A DNA stretch of 64,000 nucleotides from Proteus terrae subsp. cibarius. Lineage in GTDB: Bacteria > Pseudomonadota > Gammaproteobacteria > Enterobacterales > Enterobacteriaceae. Below are positions 1 through 10,805 of this stretch, piece by piece (the stretch's first letter is position 1; every line of letters begins with the position of its first letter). The position numbers and the translations under genes were made by a program. Below the pieces are notes generated by a model that made no database searches, was not told where the DNA came from, and was given only the letters and a program-made list of their open reading frames with translations. The stretch spans positions 1,736,001 through 1,800,000 of the forward strand of contig NZ_CP047349.1 of the NCBI RefSeq assembly GCF_011045835.1, written 5' to 3'.

Positions 1-45
1 CTCAAAACGAACTATCAGCCTTATTGTATACCGATTTAAGTCCTA

Positions 46-1992
46 TTAGATAGGACGAGCGACGATATTACGAGTTTCTAGTTTTACATCTTCAATACGA
101 ACAGGAATGACATCGTTGAGTTTATATGCGGTTTCGCCTTTCACAATAACGGTGCCTGTCTCTTGGCTACATTGGATTTCATCACGTACGGCATGTAAGA
201 ATGGTGCAGGAATAAAAGCGACAGCACCATTTTCAACTAGGCGAACACGAACACCACCACGAGTAATATCGATAATTTCTGCATTAAATAGTGTTTCAGT
301 GCCAGCAAAAGGTTTTAAGAAACGAGCATATAACCAATCGCCCACATCACGTTCAGCCATACGGTTAGCACGGCGACGCTCTGCAATACGAATGCCATCT
401 TCTTCTTGCGGTTTTTCAGCGCTTTCTTTGCTGATAATCGCTTTGAGTAAACGGTGATTTAAAATATCACTGTATTTACGAATTGGTGAAGTCCATGTCG
501 CATAAGCTTCTAACCCCAATCCAAAGTGAGGGCCTGGCTCAGCTTTGATTTCAGCAAAGTTCTGGAAGCGACGAATACGGCTATCAACGAATTGATTTGG
601 CTGATTATCAAGTTCACGACGCAATTGGCAGAAACCTTCAAGTGTTAACAAACTTTCAGATGTCGTTTCAATACCGTTATCTTTTAAGGTCTGTACGACT
701 TGATCGATATAGACGGGATCAAAGCCTGTATGAACATTGTAAACGCCAAAACCTAAGTTTTTCGCTAGTACTTTTGCTGCACAGATATTGGCGGTGATCA
801 TTGCTTCTTCAACAATGCGGTTTGCGATACGGCGTTTTTCTGCCACGATATCTAAAACATTGCCGCCTTCATCAAGAATAAAACGGTAATCAGGGCGTTC
901 TTTAAAGACCAGAGCATGCTTTTCACGCCATTCATGACGTTTTTCACACATCTCTTTCAATAACATTACTTGCTCATGAACCATTTCATTTTCAGGTTGC
1001 CATTGTGAATTTTCACCTTCTAACCAATCTGAAATATTGTCATAAACCAGCTTAGCTTTTGATTCTACCCATGCAGAGTAAAAGTGAATATCTTCAAGCA
1101 GAGCACCATCTTCATTGATGCTGACTTGGCAAACTAATGCAGGGCGTTTTTCATTAGGGCGTAATGAGCAAATGTTATCTGACAGCTCACGAGGCAACAT
1201 TGGGATATTAAAGCCTGGTAGATAATTAGTCAGGGCACGTTGTGCCGCAACTTTATCTAATTCACTATTTGGCAGAATATAAGCTGTTGGATCGGCGATT
1301 GCGATAAATAGCGTTAATTGACCATTCTCTTCTTTACGAATAAAGAGCGCGTCATCCATATCTTCTGTTGATGCACTATCAATAGTGACAAAGGAGAGAG
1401 AAGTTAGGTCTTCACGAGGCAAAGTGTCATGTAATGTCAGCGCTTCGTTACCCATTTCAGGCGCATCACGTTCAAGTTGATGACGCATTAAGGTCACCCA
1501 CCAAGGAGCAAAGTGATCATCTTTATCCGTGATATAGTCGGTTATTTCTGCCTGAAAACCTTTATCACCTTTATTAAGAGGGTGACGACGCATTACAGCA
1601 ACGGCCCAATCTTGATCAACAAAGCTATGTGTTAATCCTTGAGCAGGACGGCAGGGAATAGCGTCTTTTAAAAGAGGGTGGTCTGGAATTATCCACAGAC
1701 GGTTATCACCTTCTTTTTTCTGAATACGGCCGACAAAACGTGTTAAGAACGGCTCGACTAATTCTTCAGGTTCAACTGACTCTTTATCGCCGTTTGTATG
1801 AACTGCAGCAATAACTCGGTCGCCGTGCATCACTTTTTTCATTTGTGGAGGGGGGATAAAATAGCTTTTCTGACCATCAACTTCAAGGAAGCCAAAGCCT
1901 TTATCTGTTCCCTTTACAAGGCCTTCCACGCGCGGTGTCTGGGCATGGAGTTGCTGTTTTAGCTGTGCAAGCAGCGGATTGTCTTGAAACAT
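46..1992 (-). CDS. rnb: Exoribonuclease II (RNase II)
   Basis: Processive 3'-to-5' hydrolase of single-stranded RNA in mRNA decay. The 648-residue protein has N-terminal cold-shock/OB domains (about 20-180), the RNB catalytic domain (about 190-520) and a C-terminal S1 domain. The metal-binding acidic cluster [10 protein letters not shown] is present at D205, D211, D213 and D214, matching D201/D207/D209/D210 of the E. coli enzyme (644 aa). The start MFQDNPLL matches the family N-terminus. It is monocistronic here and transcribed leftward, with about 110 bp to nth upstream. Nothing suggests decay. Identification is secure. Confidence 0.97.
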   Translation of the reverse strand: MFQDNPLLAQLKQQLHAQTPRVEGLVKGTDKGFGFLEVDGQKSYFIPPPQMKKVMHGDRVIAAVHTNGDKESVEPEELVEPFLTRFVGRIQKKEGDNRLWIIPDHPLLKDAIPCRPAQGLTHSFVDQDWAVAVMRRHPLNKGDKGFQAEITDYITDKDDHFAPWWVTLMRHQLERDAPEMGNEALTLHDTLPREDLTSLSFVTIDSASTEDMDDALFIRKEENGQLTLFIAIADPTAYILPNSELDKVAAQRALTNYLPGFNIPMLPRELSDNICSLRPNEKRPALVCQVSINEDGALLEDIHFYSAWVESKAKLVYDNISDWLEGENSQWQPENEMVHEQVMLLKEMCEKRHEWREKHALVFKERPDYRFILDEGGNVLDIVAEKRRIANRIVEEAMITANICAAKVLAKNLGFGVYNVHTGFDPVYIDQVVQTLKDNGIETTSESLLTLEGFCQLRRELDNQPNQFVDSRIRRFQNFAEIKAEPGPHFGLGLEAYATWTSPIRKYSDILNHRLLKAIISKESAEKPQEEDGIRIAERRRANRMAERDVGDWLYARFLKPFAGTETLFNAEIIDITRGGVRVRLVENGAVAFIPAPFLHAVRDEIQCSQETGTVIVKGETAYKLNDVIPVRIEDVKLETRNIVARPI

Positions 1993-2105
1993 ATTTTTCC
2001 GGAAAGTCGGCAGTTTTAATAATAAAAGTGGGCAATAGTTTTATTCGATTGTGTGTAGTGACGCAAGTAATATTGCATCAGCAAAACAGACAAATCAGTA
2101 AAAAA

Positions 2106-2744
2106 TTATTCAGGATCTGTTTTTTCTTTAAATTCACAAAGATCTTCAATAATACAAGAGCCACACCGCGGTTTTCGTGCAATACAGGTATAACGACCAT
2201 GAAGAATAAGCCAATGGTGACAATCAACTTTAAATTCTGCCGGAACAACCTTTAACAGTTTCTGTTCGACTTCATTGACATTTTTACCTGGGGCGAAACC
2301 TGTGCGATTACTCACTCTAAAGATATGCGTATCGACAGCGATTGTTGGCCAACCAAATGCTGTGTTTAAAACGACATTTGCTGTTTTACGACCGACGCCG
2401 GGTAAAGCTTCTAGGGCTTCTCTGTTTTCAGGAACTTCGCTGTTATGTTTATCGACTAAGATTTGACATGTCTTAATCACATTTTCAGCTTTAGTATTAT
2501 ATAGACCAATGGTTTTAATGTATTTCTTAAGACCATCGACGCCTAAAGTGAGTATCGCCTGCGGTGTATTGGCAACAGGGTAAAGCTTAGCTGTTGCCTT
2601 ATTAACACTCACATCGGTGGCTTGTGCAGAGAGTAATACGGAGATCAATAGTTCAAACGGAGAGTCAAATTTTAGCTCTGTCGTTGGTTGCGGATTGTCA
2701 TCGCGCAACCGAGTTAGAATTTCAATACGTTTTGCTTGATTCAT
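2106..2744 (-). CDS. nth: Endonuclease III (DNA glycosylase/AP lyase)
   Basis: Base-excision repair enzyme that removes oxidised pyrimidines and cuts the abasic site. It shows the helix-hairpin-helix LPGVGRKTANVV with catalytic K120 and the catalytic D138, then the C-X6-C-X2-C-X5-C cluster that binds 4Fe-4S (CIARKPRCGSCIIEDLC). An in-frame GTG three codons upstream (2753) is possible, but the ATG at 2744 gives the E. coli numbering of K120 and D138 exactly and follows GTGAG, so I chose it. It is the last gene of the rsx cluster, as in E. coli, and begins just after rsxE ends. Confidence 0.96.
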   Translation of the reverse strand: MNQAKRIEILTRLRDDNPQPTTELKFDSPFELLISVLLSAQATDVSVNKATAKLYPVANTPQAILTLGVDGLKKYIKTIGLYNTKAENVIKTCQILVDKHNSEVPENREALEALPGVGRKTANVVLNTAFGWPTIAVDTHIFRVSNRTGFAPGKNVNEVEQKLLKVVPAEFKVDCHHWLILHGRYTCIARKPRCGSCIIEDLCEFKEKTDPE

Positions 2745-2756
2745 TATGCTCACAAA

Positions 2757-3461
2757 TTAATTTTTAACGATATGACTACCACAGCCTTGTTCTTTTTCGT
2801 AAGTTTTAGTTGTCGAAGCGCTGCGCTTTTTCTGTCTTTCATCAATTAGGTATTTTGCTGCTAACATAAAGCCTAAGCCGATAAAAGCACCCGGTGGCAA
2901 AATAGCAAGTAAGAAGGGTGAGTCTAAATGTACTATCTCAACTCTTAATACTTGAGCCCATTCACCTAATAGTAAATCAGCCCCGTCAAATAATGTACCG
3001 TTACCTAATATTTCACGTATAGCACCTAAAACAAAGAGCGCAGCAGTTGCACCTAACCCCATCGCTAGGCCATCAATAGCAGAAGGAAAAACTTCATTCT
3101 TAGCCGCAAAAGCTTCAGCACGACCAATAACAATGCAGTTAGTGACGATCAATGGAATGAAGATCCCTAAAGATTGATATAAGCCATAGGCGTATGCGTT
3201 GATCAGTAATTGTACAGCGCTGACGACTGACGCAATTATCATAACATAAATTGGGATACGAATTTCAGAAGGAACCCAACGACGTAAGCTAGAAACGGCC
3301 ACATTTGTGCAAAATAGGACTAATGTTGTCGCAATACCAAGGCCTAAGGCGTTTGTTGCTGTTGAGGAAACCGCAAGTAAAGGGCACAACCCAAGTAATT
3401 GCACTAAAGCTGAGTTATTTTTCCATAGCCCTTGAGAAAAGAGCTCTTTAATTGAGTTCAT
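2757..3461 (-). CDS. rsxE: Electron transport complex subunit RsxE/RnfE
   Basis: Integral membrane subunit of the Rsx (Rnf) complex, which couples electron transfer to ion transport and in E. coli keeps SoxR reduced. The 234-residue protein has about six hydrophobic helices and family blocks such as [19 protein letters not shown] and the loop [15 protein letters not shown]. It is paralogous to RsxA. The start at 3461 (MNSIKEL) is preceded by GAGG at good spacing and lies 1 nt past the rsxG stop; a longer frame to 3476 would overlap rsxG without a better ribosome site. Confidence 0.96.
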   Translation of the reverse strand: MNSIKELFSQGLWKNNSALVQLLGLCPLLAVSSTATNALGLGIATTLVLFCTNVAVSSLRRWVPSEIRIPIYVMIIASVVSAVQLLINAYAYGLYQSLGIFIPLIVTNCIVIGRAEAFAAKNEVFPSAIDGLAMGLGATAALFVLGAIREILGNGTLFDGADLLLGEWAQVLRVEIVHLDSPFLLAILPPGAFIGLGFMLAAKYLIDERQKKRSASTTKTYEKEQGCGSHIVKN

Positions 3462-3462
3462 A

Positions 3463-4089
3463 TTAATTTGCCTCACAGACAGAGAGTGTATCTAGTTTCT
3501 CTGGTAAAGATTGTATTAACCACGCAGTACGCTTTGATGAGTTGACGACAGCACGAGGGGTGATCGTCGCACCCGTGAATTGATCAAAATCGCCGCCATC
3601 TTTTTTTACTGCCCAGTGCGGATCGTTTTCACTGGAAATGAATCTATTACTCAGTGTCGTGATCCAATCCGAAATACGAGTTTCAATTTTATCACCTAGC
3701 CCCGGTGTTTCATTATGGGCAGTAACACGCACACCAAGGACATTTCCTTTAAAGTCGGCACCCACAAGAAGTTCAATGGCGCCTGAATATCCATCGGGTG
3801 CCGTAGATTCTAACGCGGCAGCAATTGGCTTGCCGTCTAAACGGGCAACATACAGTTTATGGGGCTTGGTATTACCTAACTCTGGTGCTGTAAGAAGATA
3901 ACAATCTTTAGAAAGCGAATTGTTATACATCGCTTTGGGGATCACTTGATCCAATAGTTTTTGTTTCTCTAAGGCTACTTGCTCTGCAATGGTATCTGCC
4001 GTCAGGTGATAGACCACTGCTGTCAAACCTGTAGTACAAGCAGCAAAGATTGCTAATGTGAGTCCATGGCGTTTTAAGATTTCGATCAT
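3463..4089 (-). CDS. rsxG: Electron transport complex subunit RsxG/RnfG (covalent FMN)
   Basis: Membrane-anchored periplasmic flavin subunit of the Rsx/Rnf complex. It has one N-terminal transmembrane helix (about residues 8-28) and an FMN-binding domain. The motif [12 protein letters not shown] carries the threonine to which FMN is attached in this family. The open frame extends to 4206, but an AGGAG six bases before the ATG at 4089 and alignment with E. coli RsxG (206 aa) favour MIEILKRHG, giving 208 aa. It sits 16 bp after rsxD. Confidence 0.95.
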   Translation of the reverse strand: MIEILKRHGLTLAIFAACTTGLTAVVYHLTADTIAEQVALEKQKLLDQVIPKAMYNNSLSKDCYLLTAPELGNTKPHKLYVARLDGKPIAAALESTAPDGYSGAIELLVGADFKGNVLGVRVTAHNETPGLGDKIETRISDWITTLSNRFISSENDPHWAVKKDGGDFDQFTGATITPRAVVNSSKRTAWLIQSLPEKLDTLSVCEAN

Positions 4090-4105
4090 CATTTTCTCCT
4101 TAGCA

Positions 4106-5182
4106 TTAATGCCCGTAAACACGAGGGCGTGTATAGCTATCAATAAGAGGTACAGCGATATTGGCAAGTAATACAGAGAACGCGACGGCATCTGGATAGC
4201 CACCATAAACGCGGATAACCCAAACTAATAAACCAATCATTCCTGCATAAATTAAACGACCTTTAGGCGTTGTTGAGGCGCTAACCGGATCAGTGGCAAT
4301 AAAAAATGCCCCTAGCATGGTTGCTCCAGAGAAAATTTGTAATAGCGGTTGTGAGTAACGTGTAGGATCAATGCCCCAGCTAATAACCGAGCATAGTGCT
4401 AATACAGAAATCATCGCAACAGGGATATGCCAGCTAATAATGCGTTTATAAAGCAGAATTAATCCACCAACTAAATAAGCTACATTCACCCATTGCCAGC
4501 CAATACCCGCAAATTCACCTTGTAAAATAGGTGTCGCTAACACTTCATCAATAGAGTGCGTTAATAAGCCTGTTTTAAAACTATCAAGAGGCGTTGCTTG
4601 TGTAATTCCATCAACAGAGCGTCTTAAATCTTCAAGCGTTAAGCCAGATGATGTATGTCCAGTAAAGAAGATACTTAAACTATCCATTACATTGTAAGAG
4701 ACAGTTTGTAATTCAACTGGAGGCATCCATGATGTCATTTGTACTGGGAATGAGATAAGTAAAACCACATAACCCACCATTGCTGGATTAAATGGATTTT
4801 GCCCTAAGCCACCATAAATATGTTTTGCGATAACAATGGCAACAAAAGTGCCTAACACAATGATCCACCACGGCGCTAGAGGTGGAATACTAATGGCGAG
4901 TAATACGCCAGTCAGCAACGCTGAGTTGTCTTTCAGATACAGTAAAGGATCTTCTTTTTTGAGTTTTACGCAGAGTGTTTCAGTGACAAGCGCTACGACA
5001 ATCGCTAACACAATTTGGTAAATGGTTCCTAGGCCAAAAAAATAGATCTGGCTTAAGATCCCCGGCAGTGCTGCTAATGTTACCCATAGCATAACTTGGC
5101 TGGTGGACTGTTGATTATGCGTAAAAGGTGAACTCGCAATTTTTAATTTACTATTGTTATTTTGTATTGGTCTGAATTTCAT
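4106..5182 (-). CDS. rsxD: Electron transport complex subunit RsxD/RnfD (covalent FMN)
   Basis: Polytopic membrane subunit (358 aa, about nine or ten helices) related to NqrB. The motif [10 protein letters not shown] contains the threonine modified by FMN in RnfD. Other family blocks are present: [33 protein letters not shown] and the C-terminal [11 protein letters not shown]. The N-terminus ([12 protein letters not shown]) is a few residues longer than in E. coli. The gene lies 6 bp downstream of rsxC. Confidence 0.96.
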   Translation of the reverse strand: MKFRPIQNNNSKLKIASSPFTHNQQSTSQVMLWVTLAALPGILSQIYFFGLGTIYQIVLAIVVALVTETLCVKLKKEDPLLYLKDNSALLTGVLLAISIPPLAPWWIIVLGTFVAIVIAKHIYGGLGQNPFNPAMVGYVVLLISFPVQMTSWMPPVELQTVSYNVMDSLSIFFTGHTSSGLTLEDLRRSVDGITQATPLDSFKTGLLTHSIDEVLATPILQGEFAGIGWQWVNVAYLVGGLILLYKRIISWHIPVAMISVLALCSVISWGIDPTRYSQPLLQIFSGATMLGAFFIATDPVSASTTPKGRLIYAGMIGLLVWVIRVYGGYPDAVAFSVLLANIAVPLIDSYTRPRVYGH

Positions 5183-5188
5183 CTGTGA

Positions 5189-7846
5189 TTAATCCAAGGT
5201 AACTTCTTCTTTAGCTCGACGTTGTTCGGCTTCTTTTTTCGCTTTTACTCTGGCAATAGCGGCAGCGACAGCGGCTTTACGCGGGTCGACTTCTTCCGTT
5301 TCAGCATTTTGAGCCGGTGCTTTATCAATCGTTGTTTCAGCTTGAGCTTGTTGAGCTTCTTTCTTTGCTTTCACTCTGGCAATAGCGGCAGCGACAGCGG
5401 CTTTACGTGGGTCGACTTCTTCCGTTTCAGCATTTTGAGCCGGTGCTTTATCAATCGTTGTTTCAGCTTGAGCTTGTTGAGCTTCTTTCTTTGCTTTCAC
5501 TCTGGCAATAGCGGCAGCGACAGCGGCTTTACGCGGGTCGACTTCTTCCACTTCAACATTTTGAGTAGGGGCTTCATCAATTGTTTCTGCTGGAGCTTGT
5601 TGAGCTTCTTTTTTGGCTTTTACTCTAGCAATAGCGGCAGCGACAGCGGCTTTACGCGGGTCGACTTCTTCCGTTTCAGCATTTTGAGCCGGTGCTTTAT
5701 CAATCGTTGTTTCAGCTTGAGCTTGTTGAGCTTCTTTCTTAGCTTTCACTCTGGCAATAGCCGCAGCGACAGCAGCTTTACGAGGATCGACATTTTCCAC
5801 TTCAACATTTTGAGCAGGCGCTTCTACAGTTGAAGCTGTTTCAGCAGCTTGCTGTGCTTTTTTAGCTTTAGCTCTGGCAATAGCGGCAGCGACAGCGGCT
5901 TTACGCGGATCGACATTTTCCACTTCAACATTTTGAGCAGGCGCTTCTACAGTTGAAGCTGTTTCAGCAGCTTGCTGTGTTTTTTTAGCTTTAGCTCTGG
6001 CAATAGCGGCAGCGGCTTTACGCGGATCGGCATTTTCCACTTCAACATTTTGAGCAGGTGTTTCTACAGTTGAAGCTGTTTCAGTAGCTTGCTGTGCTTT
6101 TTTAGCTTTAACACGCGCTAATGCAGCAGCAACGGCGGCTTTACGCGGATCAGCATCTTTGCTTTCACTCGCTATATTCTCGCTCGAGGCTTCTAGTGCT
6201 TTTTGCTGTGCTAATTTAGCAGCTTGTTTTGCTCTGACTTCCTCTTTACGTTTTTTACGCGCAGCAATAGCGGCTGCATTATCTGGCTCTTCACCCGCTT
6301 TAACAGAAATAATTTTGCCAATAGATTGTTTCGCTTTTACGCGAGAAAGTGCAGATTGAACTTCACTGTGATCTTCATCATCAAGCTTAACTGCGGCGCG
6401 TTGATGTCTGGCTTCACGCTCCAGTTTTTCACGCTCCATACGTATTTTTTTCGCTTCAAAACGTGCTTTGGCCTCAGCCGCGCGTTTTGCTTCTGCATCA
6501 ATTTCACGTATTTCTGCTTTTTCTTGGCGATAGTATTGAACTAACGGAATATTACTTGGGCAAACATACGCACAGGCACCACATTCAATACAATCAAATA
6601 AATTATGTTGTTGTGCTTTCTCATGCTCTTTACCTTTACTAAACCAGTAAAGTTGTTGAGGTAATAAACCACTAGGACAAGCATCAACACAATGACCACA
6701 ACGGATACAGGCTTCTTCAAGGTTATCTGTATCCATCTCTTCGACTGAAGGAATAAGTAGGCAGTTGGTTATCTTAACAACAGGGGCATTTAAGTCTGGT
6801 AATGTAAATCCCATTAATGGCCCACCCATAATTACCATCTGCTCAGAGCCAGCAACAAAACCAGCTTGTTTTAGTAATGAGTAGATAGGTGTACCTAAAC
6901 GAGCCCAAAAGTTACCCGGTGTTTTAGCGCCATTACCTGTGACCGTGACTACACGTTCAATTAATGGCTCGTCGTCAATAATGGCACGTTTGATGGCAAC
7001 AACTGTACCTACGTTTTGCATCAAAACGCCAATATCAGACGAACGTCCTCCTGATGGGACTTCTTTACCGGTTAAGATCTTAGTAAGTTGTTTAGCACCA
7101 CCTGATGGGTATTTAGTGGGGATGACACGAATGAAAATACGTTTCTCATAAGGTACAGCACTTAAAGCGTGTTTTAATGACTCAATGGCTTCAGGCTTAT
7201 TATCTTCAATACCAATTAACACTTCATCTGGAGAGAGAAGGTGAATTAAGACTTGACACCCAGCAATCACTTCATCAGCATGTTCTTGCATTAAGCGATC
7301 ATCTGCTGTGATATAAGGTTCACACTCCGCCGCATTGATGATGAGTGTTTTAACGAGGTCACCACCACCTTTTAATTTTGATGCAGTTGGGAATCCCGCG
7401 CCCCCTAATCCTGCAATACCTGCTTCATGGATACGGTTAAGTAATGTATCTCTACTTTCTAGTTGGTAATCGATGATAGGGGATTTCTCTCGCCATTCAT
7501 CTTTACCATCTGATTGAATTCTTACCGCAATTTCAGGTAATCCAGAAGGATGAGCACTTGGAAACGGTTCTATTGCTGTAACTGTACCAGAGATAGATGC
7601 ATGAACAGGTAATGTTCTACCAACTCCTTTTGTTAATGGTTGGCCTTTTAAAACATGTTCACCTACGCTGACACACAGTTGGCCCGGTACACCTAAGTGC
7701 TGATGAATAGGAATAATCACTTCATCAGGTAATTGCGCGATACGCATTGGTGTACGACTTGACTGTAATTTCATTTCAGGAGGATGGATACCGCCTTTAA
7801 AATCCCAGATTTTATCTTTTTTAAATAGTGAAAAGAGATTAAACAT
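5189..7846 (-). CDS. rsxC: Electron transport complex subunit RsxC/RnfC with an eight-unit repeat tail
   Basis: Peripheral NADH-binding, 4Fe-4S subunit that feeds electrons into the Rsx complex. Residues 1-430 form the conserved core: glycine-rich GLGGAGFPT near 146-154 and two ferredoxin motifs, [11 protein letters not shown] (380-390) and [11 protein letters not shown] (419-429). A charged Ala/Lys/Arg/Gln helical linker follows, then from residue 566 eight tandem units opening [18 protein letters not shown], each 39-42 aa with the last one short. The protein is 885 aa against 740 in E. coli K-12, the extra length being mainly repeats. It overlaps rsxB by 8 nt. Confidence 0.96.
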   Translation of the reverse strand: MFNLFSLFKKDKIWDFKGGIHPPEMKLQSSRTPMRIAQLPDEVIIPIHQHLGVPGQLCVSVGEHVLKGQPLTKGVGRTLPVHASISGTVTAIEPFPSAHPSGLPEIAVRIQSDGKDEWREKSPIIDYQLESRDTLLNRIHEAGIAGLGGAGFPTASKLKGGGDLVKTLIINAAECEPYITADDRLMQEHADEVIAGCQVLIHLLSPDEVLIGIEDNKPEAIESLKHALSAVPYEKRIFIRVIPTKYPSGGAKQLTKILTGKEVPSGGRSSDIGVLMQNVGTVVAIKRAIIDDEPLIERVVTVTGNGAKTPGNFWARLGTPIYSLLKQAGFVAGSEQMVIMGGPLMGFTLPDLNAPVVKITNCLLIPSVEEMDTDNLEEACIRCGHCVDACPSGLLPQQLYWFSKGKEHEKAQQHNLFDCIECGACAYVCPSNIPLVQYYRQEKAEIREIDAEAKRAAEAKARFEAKKIRMEREKLEREARHQRAAVKLDDEDHSEVQSALSRVKAKQSIGKIISVKAGEEPDNAAAIAARKKRKEEVRAKQAAKLAQQKALEASSENIASESKDADPRKAAVAAALARVKAKKAQQATETASTVETPAQNVEVENADPRKAAAAIARAKAKKTQQAAETASTVEAPAQNVEVENVDPRKAAVAAAIARAKAKKAQQAAETASTVEAPAQNVEVENVDPRKAAVAAAIARVKAKKEAQQAQAETTIDKAPAQNAETEEVDPRKAAVAAAIARVKAKKEAQQAPAETIDEAPTQNVEVEEVDPRKAAVAAAIARVKAKKEAQQAQAETTIDKAPAQNAETEEVDPRKAAVAAAIARVKAKKEAQQAQAETTIDKAPAQNAETEEVDPRKAAVAAAIARVKAKKEAEQRRAKEEVTLD
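5192..6151 (-). repeat. Tandem coding repeat in the 3' end of rsxC
   Basis: Eight in-frame units of about 117-126 bp (41, 39, 41, 42, 41, 42, 42 and a final 32 codons). Each begins with D-P-R-K-A-A and ends in an acidic stretch (NVEVEN- or NAETEE-). Units 4, 6 and 7 are nearly identical in DNA and protein; units 1-3 share a different spacer (AETASTVE). This looks like two rounds of local amplification. The repeats also open a spurious plus-strand frame. Confidence 0.93.
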
Positions 7847-8465
7847 GAGCGTTATCCTCCGTCTTTAATGACGGTTCATCTTCAGGTGTTTCTTCTGGCT
7901 CTGCGGGAATGTTTTTTACAGGGATTGTATTTAAATCCCATTTCCAATTTGAGGTTGTGACTTTGACAGGAACCAAAGTTATACAATCAGTAGGGCAAGG
8001 AGGCACACATAAATCACATCCAGTACATAAGTCTTCAATAACGGTGTGCATAGCGCGTGTGGCACCCACAATGGCATCAACGGGGCACGCTTGGATACAC
8101 TTAGTACATCCTATACAATTATCTTCATCAATTAAGGCGACTTTTCTAATTGGATTTAATGCTTCTTCGTCACCATCAAGTGGTTGAGGATCAACACCCA
8201 TCAATTCAGCTATTTTTAACATCACTTGTTCGCCACCTGGCGCGCAACGGTTAATCATCTCACCATTGTTTGCGACTGCATCTGCATAAGGACGACACCC
8301 AGGATGACCACATTGTCCGCATTGGCTTTGCGGTAATATTGCGTCAATTTTTTCGACAATAGGATCTTCTTCCACTTTAAAGCGGCGTGCGGAATATCCT
8401 AAAATTAGCCCAAAGATAAGACCTAGCGCACCAAGTACGCCAATTGCTATCCATAAAGAATTCAT
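7839..8465 (-). CDS. rsxB: Electron transport complex subunit RsxB/RnfB (ferredoxin)
   Basis: Cytoplasm-facing polyferredoxin anchored by one N-terminal helix (residues about 5-25). It carries the four-cysteine ASF-type Fe-S motif (CGQCGHPGC) and two 4Fe-4S ferredoxin motifs, [12 protein letters not shown] and [12 protein letters not shown]. Its stretch [13 protein letters not shown] is typical of the family. The 208 aa exceed E. coli (192 aa) by an acidic C-terminal tail. Its ATG overlaps the rsxA stop (TAATG), implying translational coupling. Confidence 0.96.
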   Translation of the reverse strand: MNSLWIAIGVLGALGLIFGLILGYSARRFKVEEDPIVEKIDAILPQSQCGQCGHPGCRPYADAVANNGEMINRCAPGGEQVMLKIAELMGVDPQPLDGDEEALNPIRKVALIDEDNCIGCTKCIQACPVDAIVGATRAMHTVIEDLCTGCDLCVPPCPTDCITLVPVKVTTSNWKWDLNTIPVKNIPAEPEETPEDEPSLKTEDNAHV

Positions 8466-9046
8466 TACAGTTTCACCAAACCACTAAAACCCATAAAGGC
8501 GAGAGACATTAAACCTGCGGTAATTAAACCAATTGAAGCACCTTTAAAGGGTGCGGGTACATTGGCGACGGCTAAGCGTTCTCTAATAGCAGCAAATAAT
8601 ACCATTACAAGAGAGAAACCGACGGCTGCACCAAAACCATAAACGGCAGATTGCATAAATGTGTGGGCTTGATTGATATTTAATAATGCCACACCTAATA
8701 CAGCGCAGTTTGTGGTGATTAAAGGTAAGAAGATCCCTAATAAACGATAGAGTGTCGGACTTGTTTTTCTTACGACCATTTCCGTGAATTGTACAACTAC
8801 TGCAATAACTAAAATAAAGCTCAGTGTGCGTAAATAAAGTAAGTCTAAAGGAACTAAAATAAAATTATCCATCAGCCAAGAACTAATCGAGGCGAGAGTC
8901 ATAACAAAGGTTGTCGCAAATCCCATACCAATCGCGGTTTCTAATTTTTTTGATACACCCATAAATGGGCATAAACCAAGGAATTTGACGAGTACAAAGT
9001 TATTCACCAATACGGTGCCGACGAATAGAAGTAAGTAATCAGTCAT
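8465..9046 (-). CDS. rsxA: Electron transport complex subunit RsxA/RnfA
   Basis: First gene of the Rsx operon: a polytopic membrane protein (193 aa, six helices), paralogue of RsxE. Family blocks include [17 protein letters not shown] and [14 protein letters not shown]. It belongs to the complex that in E. coli reduces the SoxR 2Fe-2S cluster; homologous Rnf complexes oxidise ferredoxin or reduce NAD with ion transport. A hairpin with a T-run lies only about 30 bp upstream of its start. Confidence 0.97.
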   Translation of the reverse strand: MTDYLLLFVGTVLVNNFVLVKFLGLCPFMGVSKKLETAIGMGFATTFVMTLASISSWLMDNFILVPLDLLYLRTLSFILVIAVVVQFTEMVVRKTSPTLYRLLGIFLPLITTNCAVLGVALLNINQAHTFMQSAVYGFGAAVGFSLVMVLFAAIRERLAVANVPAPFKGASIGLITAGLMSLAFMGFSGLVKL

Positions 9047-9075
9047 TGTTATGCCAAAATTGTTAAACAGAGAAA

Positions 9076-9102
9076 CAAAAAGCCTCCTGAAATAAAGAGG
9101 CT
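9076..9102 (-). terminator. Hairpin with T-run between ydgK and rsxA
   Basis: On the minus strand, AGCCTC and GAGGCT (9081-9086/9097-9102) form a 6-bp stem with a 10-nt loop followed by TTTTTG. It can end ydgK transcripts. Only about 30 bp separate it from the rsxA start, so the rsx promoter must lie within or upstream of the hairpin, or the hairpin acts as an attenuator. Confidence 0.6.
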
Positions 9103-9140
9103 AAACAAGTGTATATAATATCAAGGGTAAAGTTGTGAAG

Positions 9141-9608
9141 TTATCGAACTTGTGTGAAAGTTTCACGAACACGTTTAGAGTACTTGATATAAGGCACAAA
9201 GCAGACAGTTGAGAAAACAGACCATAGAAGGGATTGTAATGCTGTTTGGTCGTCGACAGGCGCAAAACCAAAGCTCTTAATGGCTAAGAGTAAGTTGATA
9301 AGTAACCAAAAAATAAACAGACGCGGAAAGTTTTTAGCGCGATAAAAAAATTGTCTTAGTAGATAAAGCGTAAAACTAAACATTACCCATGTTGTTAACG
9401 CGGAGAGATACCAACTTGAGATCAAATGAAAAGGAAGCTGGTGGAGGATCGAAAAGTCTGAAAAATATTTAATAATATACAAAACAGACATCAACCCAGA
9501 ACCAATCACTGACAAGATCATATAAGCCAATGGCGCAAGCAACCACCCTGTAATAGGCGCTTTTCCTGAAAGGTTATTCTGCGTGTTTGCTTTGAGATCA
9601 AATTTCAT
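9141..9608 (-). CDS. ydgK: DUF2569 inner-membrane protein, YdgK-like
   Basis: Small integral membrane protein of unknown function (155 aa) with four predicted helices and family features: an N-terminal GWLLAPLAYMI block, FPRLFIFWLL in the middle and a C-terminal YIKYSKRV block. In E. coli ydgK lies immediately upstream of rsxA, as here. No catalytic residues are apparent. Family assignment is fairly sure; the symbol rests on synteny as well as sequence. Confidence 0.75.
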   Translation of the reverse strand: MKFDLKANTQNNLSGKAPITGWLLAPLAYMILSVIGSGLMSVLYIIKYFSDFSILHQLPFHLISSWYLSALTTWVMFSFTLYLLRQFFYRAKNFPRLFIFWLLINLLLAIKSFGFAPVDDQTALQSLLWSVFSTVCFVPYIKYSKRVRETFTQVR

Positions 9609-9739
9609 TAATTAATTATTCCTACTCGTATGTATAGAACTAAACGGGATATTATCACAAACTTTGTTATTATTTATTTAGCTACAAAAGTGAAAGTGAT
9701 TTTTGTTAATAAAAAAGTATATAAAAATAGGATAGGGTT

Positions 9740-10783
9740 ATGGCAATTAAACTCAATGTTGGGATTATCGGATATGGTTATGCAAGTAAAACCTTTCATG
9801 CTCCGCTAATAACAACAACCGAAGGCTTAAATCTTAGTGCAATTTCAAGCTCTGATGAAAATAAAGTTAAACAAGATTTTCCTCACATTACGGTTTATGC
9901 AGACCCTCAAGCACTTATTAACGATCCCTCAATAGACTTAGTCATTATTCCAACGCCGAATGATACCCATTATTCACTGGCTACACTGGCTCTGGAAAAA
10001 GGTAAACATGTTATTGTTGATAAACCGTTTACATTGACGCTAGAAGAAGCAGAGAAATTGACTCAGCAAGCTACAGATGCCGGTAAACTCCTTTCTGTCT
10101 TTCATAATCGCCGTTGGGATTCTGGCTTCTTAACCGTTAAAAAACTTTTAGCGGATAAAACACTCGGTGAGATTAGTGCTTATGAAGCGCATTTTGACCG
10201 TTTTCGTCCAACCGTGCGCCAACGGTGGCGAGAAGATGCAGGTATAGGAGGGGGGCTTTGGTATGATTTAGCGCCCCATGTACTTGACCAAGCGGTTTGC
10301 CTTTTTGGTGAACCTAAGGCAATTACTGCTGATATTGCTCAATTACGCCCTAATGCAAAAAATGCCGATTACTTTCATGCACTATTAGAATATGACAATC
10401 TTAGAGTTGTCCTTCATGCCTCTATGCTCGTTGCTTCTCCAACACCTATCTTTGCTATTCATGGGACAAAAGGCAGTTATGTTAAATATGGCCTAGATAC
10501 TCAAGAAGACGCCCTAAAAGCCGGCTATCTCCCTAATCAAGCTTATAATTGGGGAAGGGATAGTCAAGATGGTGAGTTAACAACACTGTCACAGTCTGGT
10601 GAGTTAGAGACAACCACACTCACTACACTTTCTGGTGATTACCCCGCTTACTATCAACAAATTTATCGTGCAATTACATTGGGTGAAGAAAACCCTGTTA
10701 CGCCAATACAAGCAACAGCCATTATGCGTTTGATTGAAGCTGGCGAAATTTCTAATCGTTTAAAACAAACTATTACGCTATAA
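9740..10783 (+). CDS. ydgJ: Gfo/Idh/MocA-family NAD(P)-dependent oxidoreductase, YdgJ
   Basis: Predicted cytosolic dehydrogenase, 347 aa. The N-terminal Rossmann fold opens with GIIGYGYASKTFHAPL (dinucleotide binding). The EKP-type motif of the family is seen as VVDKPFTLTL, with catalytic-type Lys about residue 94, followed by a C-terminal alpha/beta domain with GGGLWYDLAPHVLDQ. It matches E. coli YdgJ closely. The substrate is unknown, probably a sugar or polyol derivative. AGGGTT precedes the ATG. It likely shares an operon with yfeH, 22 bp downstream. Confidence 0.92.
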   Translation: MAIKLNVGIIGYGYASKTFHAPLITTTEGLNLSAISSSDENKVKQDFPHITVYADPQALINDPSIDLVIIPTPNDTHYSLATLALEKGKHVIVDKPFTLTLEEAEKLTQQATDAGKLLSVFHNRRWDSGFLTVKKLLADKTLGEISAYEAHFDRFRPTVRQRWREDAGIGGGLWYDLAPHVLDQAVCLFGEPKAITADIAQLRPNAKNADYFHALLEYDNLRVVLHASMLVASPTPIFAIHGTKGSYVKYGLDTQEDALKAGYLPNQAYNWGRDSQDGELTTLSQSGELETTTLTTLSGDYPAYYQQIYRAITLGEENPVTPIQATAIMRLIEAGEISNRLKQTITL

Positions 10784-10805
10784 GCAAAAGGGAGCGTTAA
10801 ATCTA

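Noticed and set aside
5222..5833. 203-codon open frame on the plus strand opposite rsxC
   Set aside because: It is the antisense of the rsxC repeat array; repetition keeps it open. No ribosome site or family.
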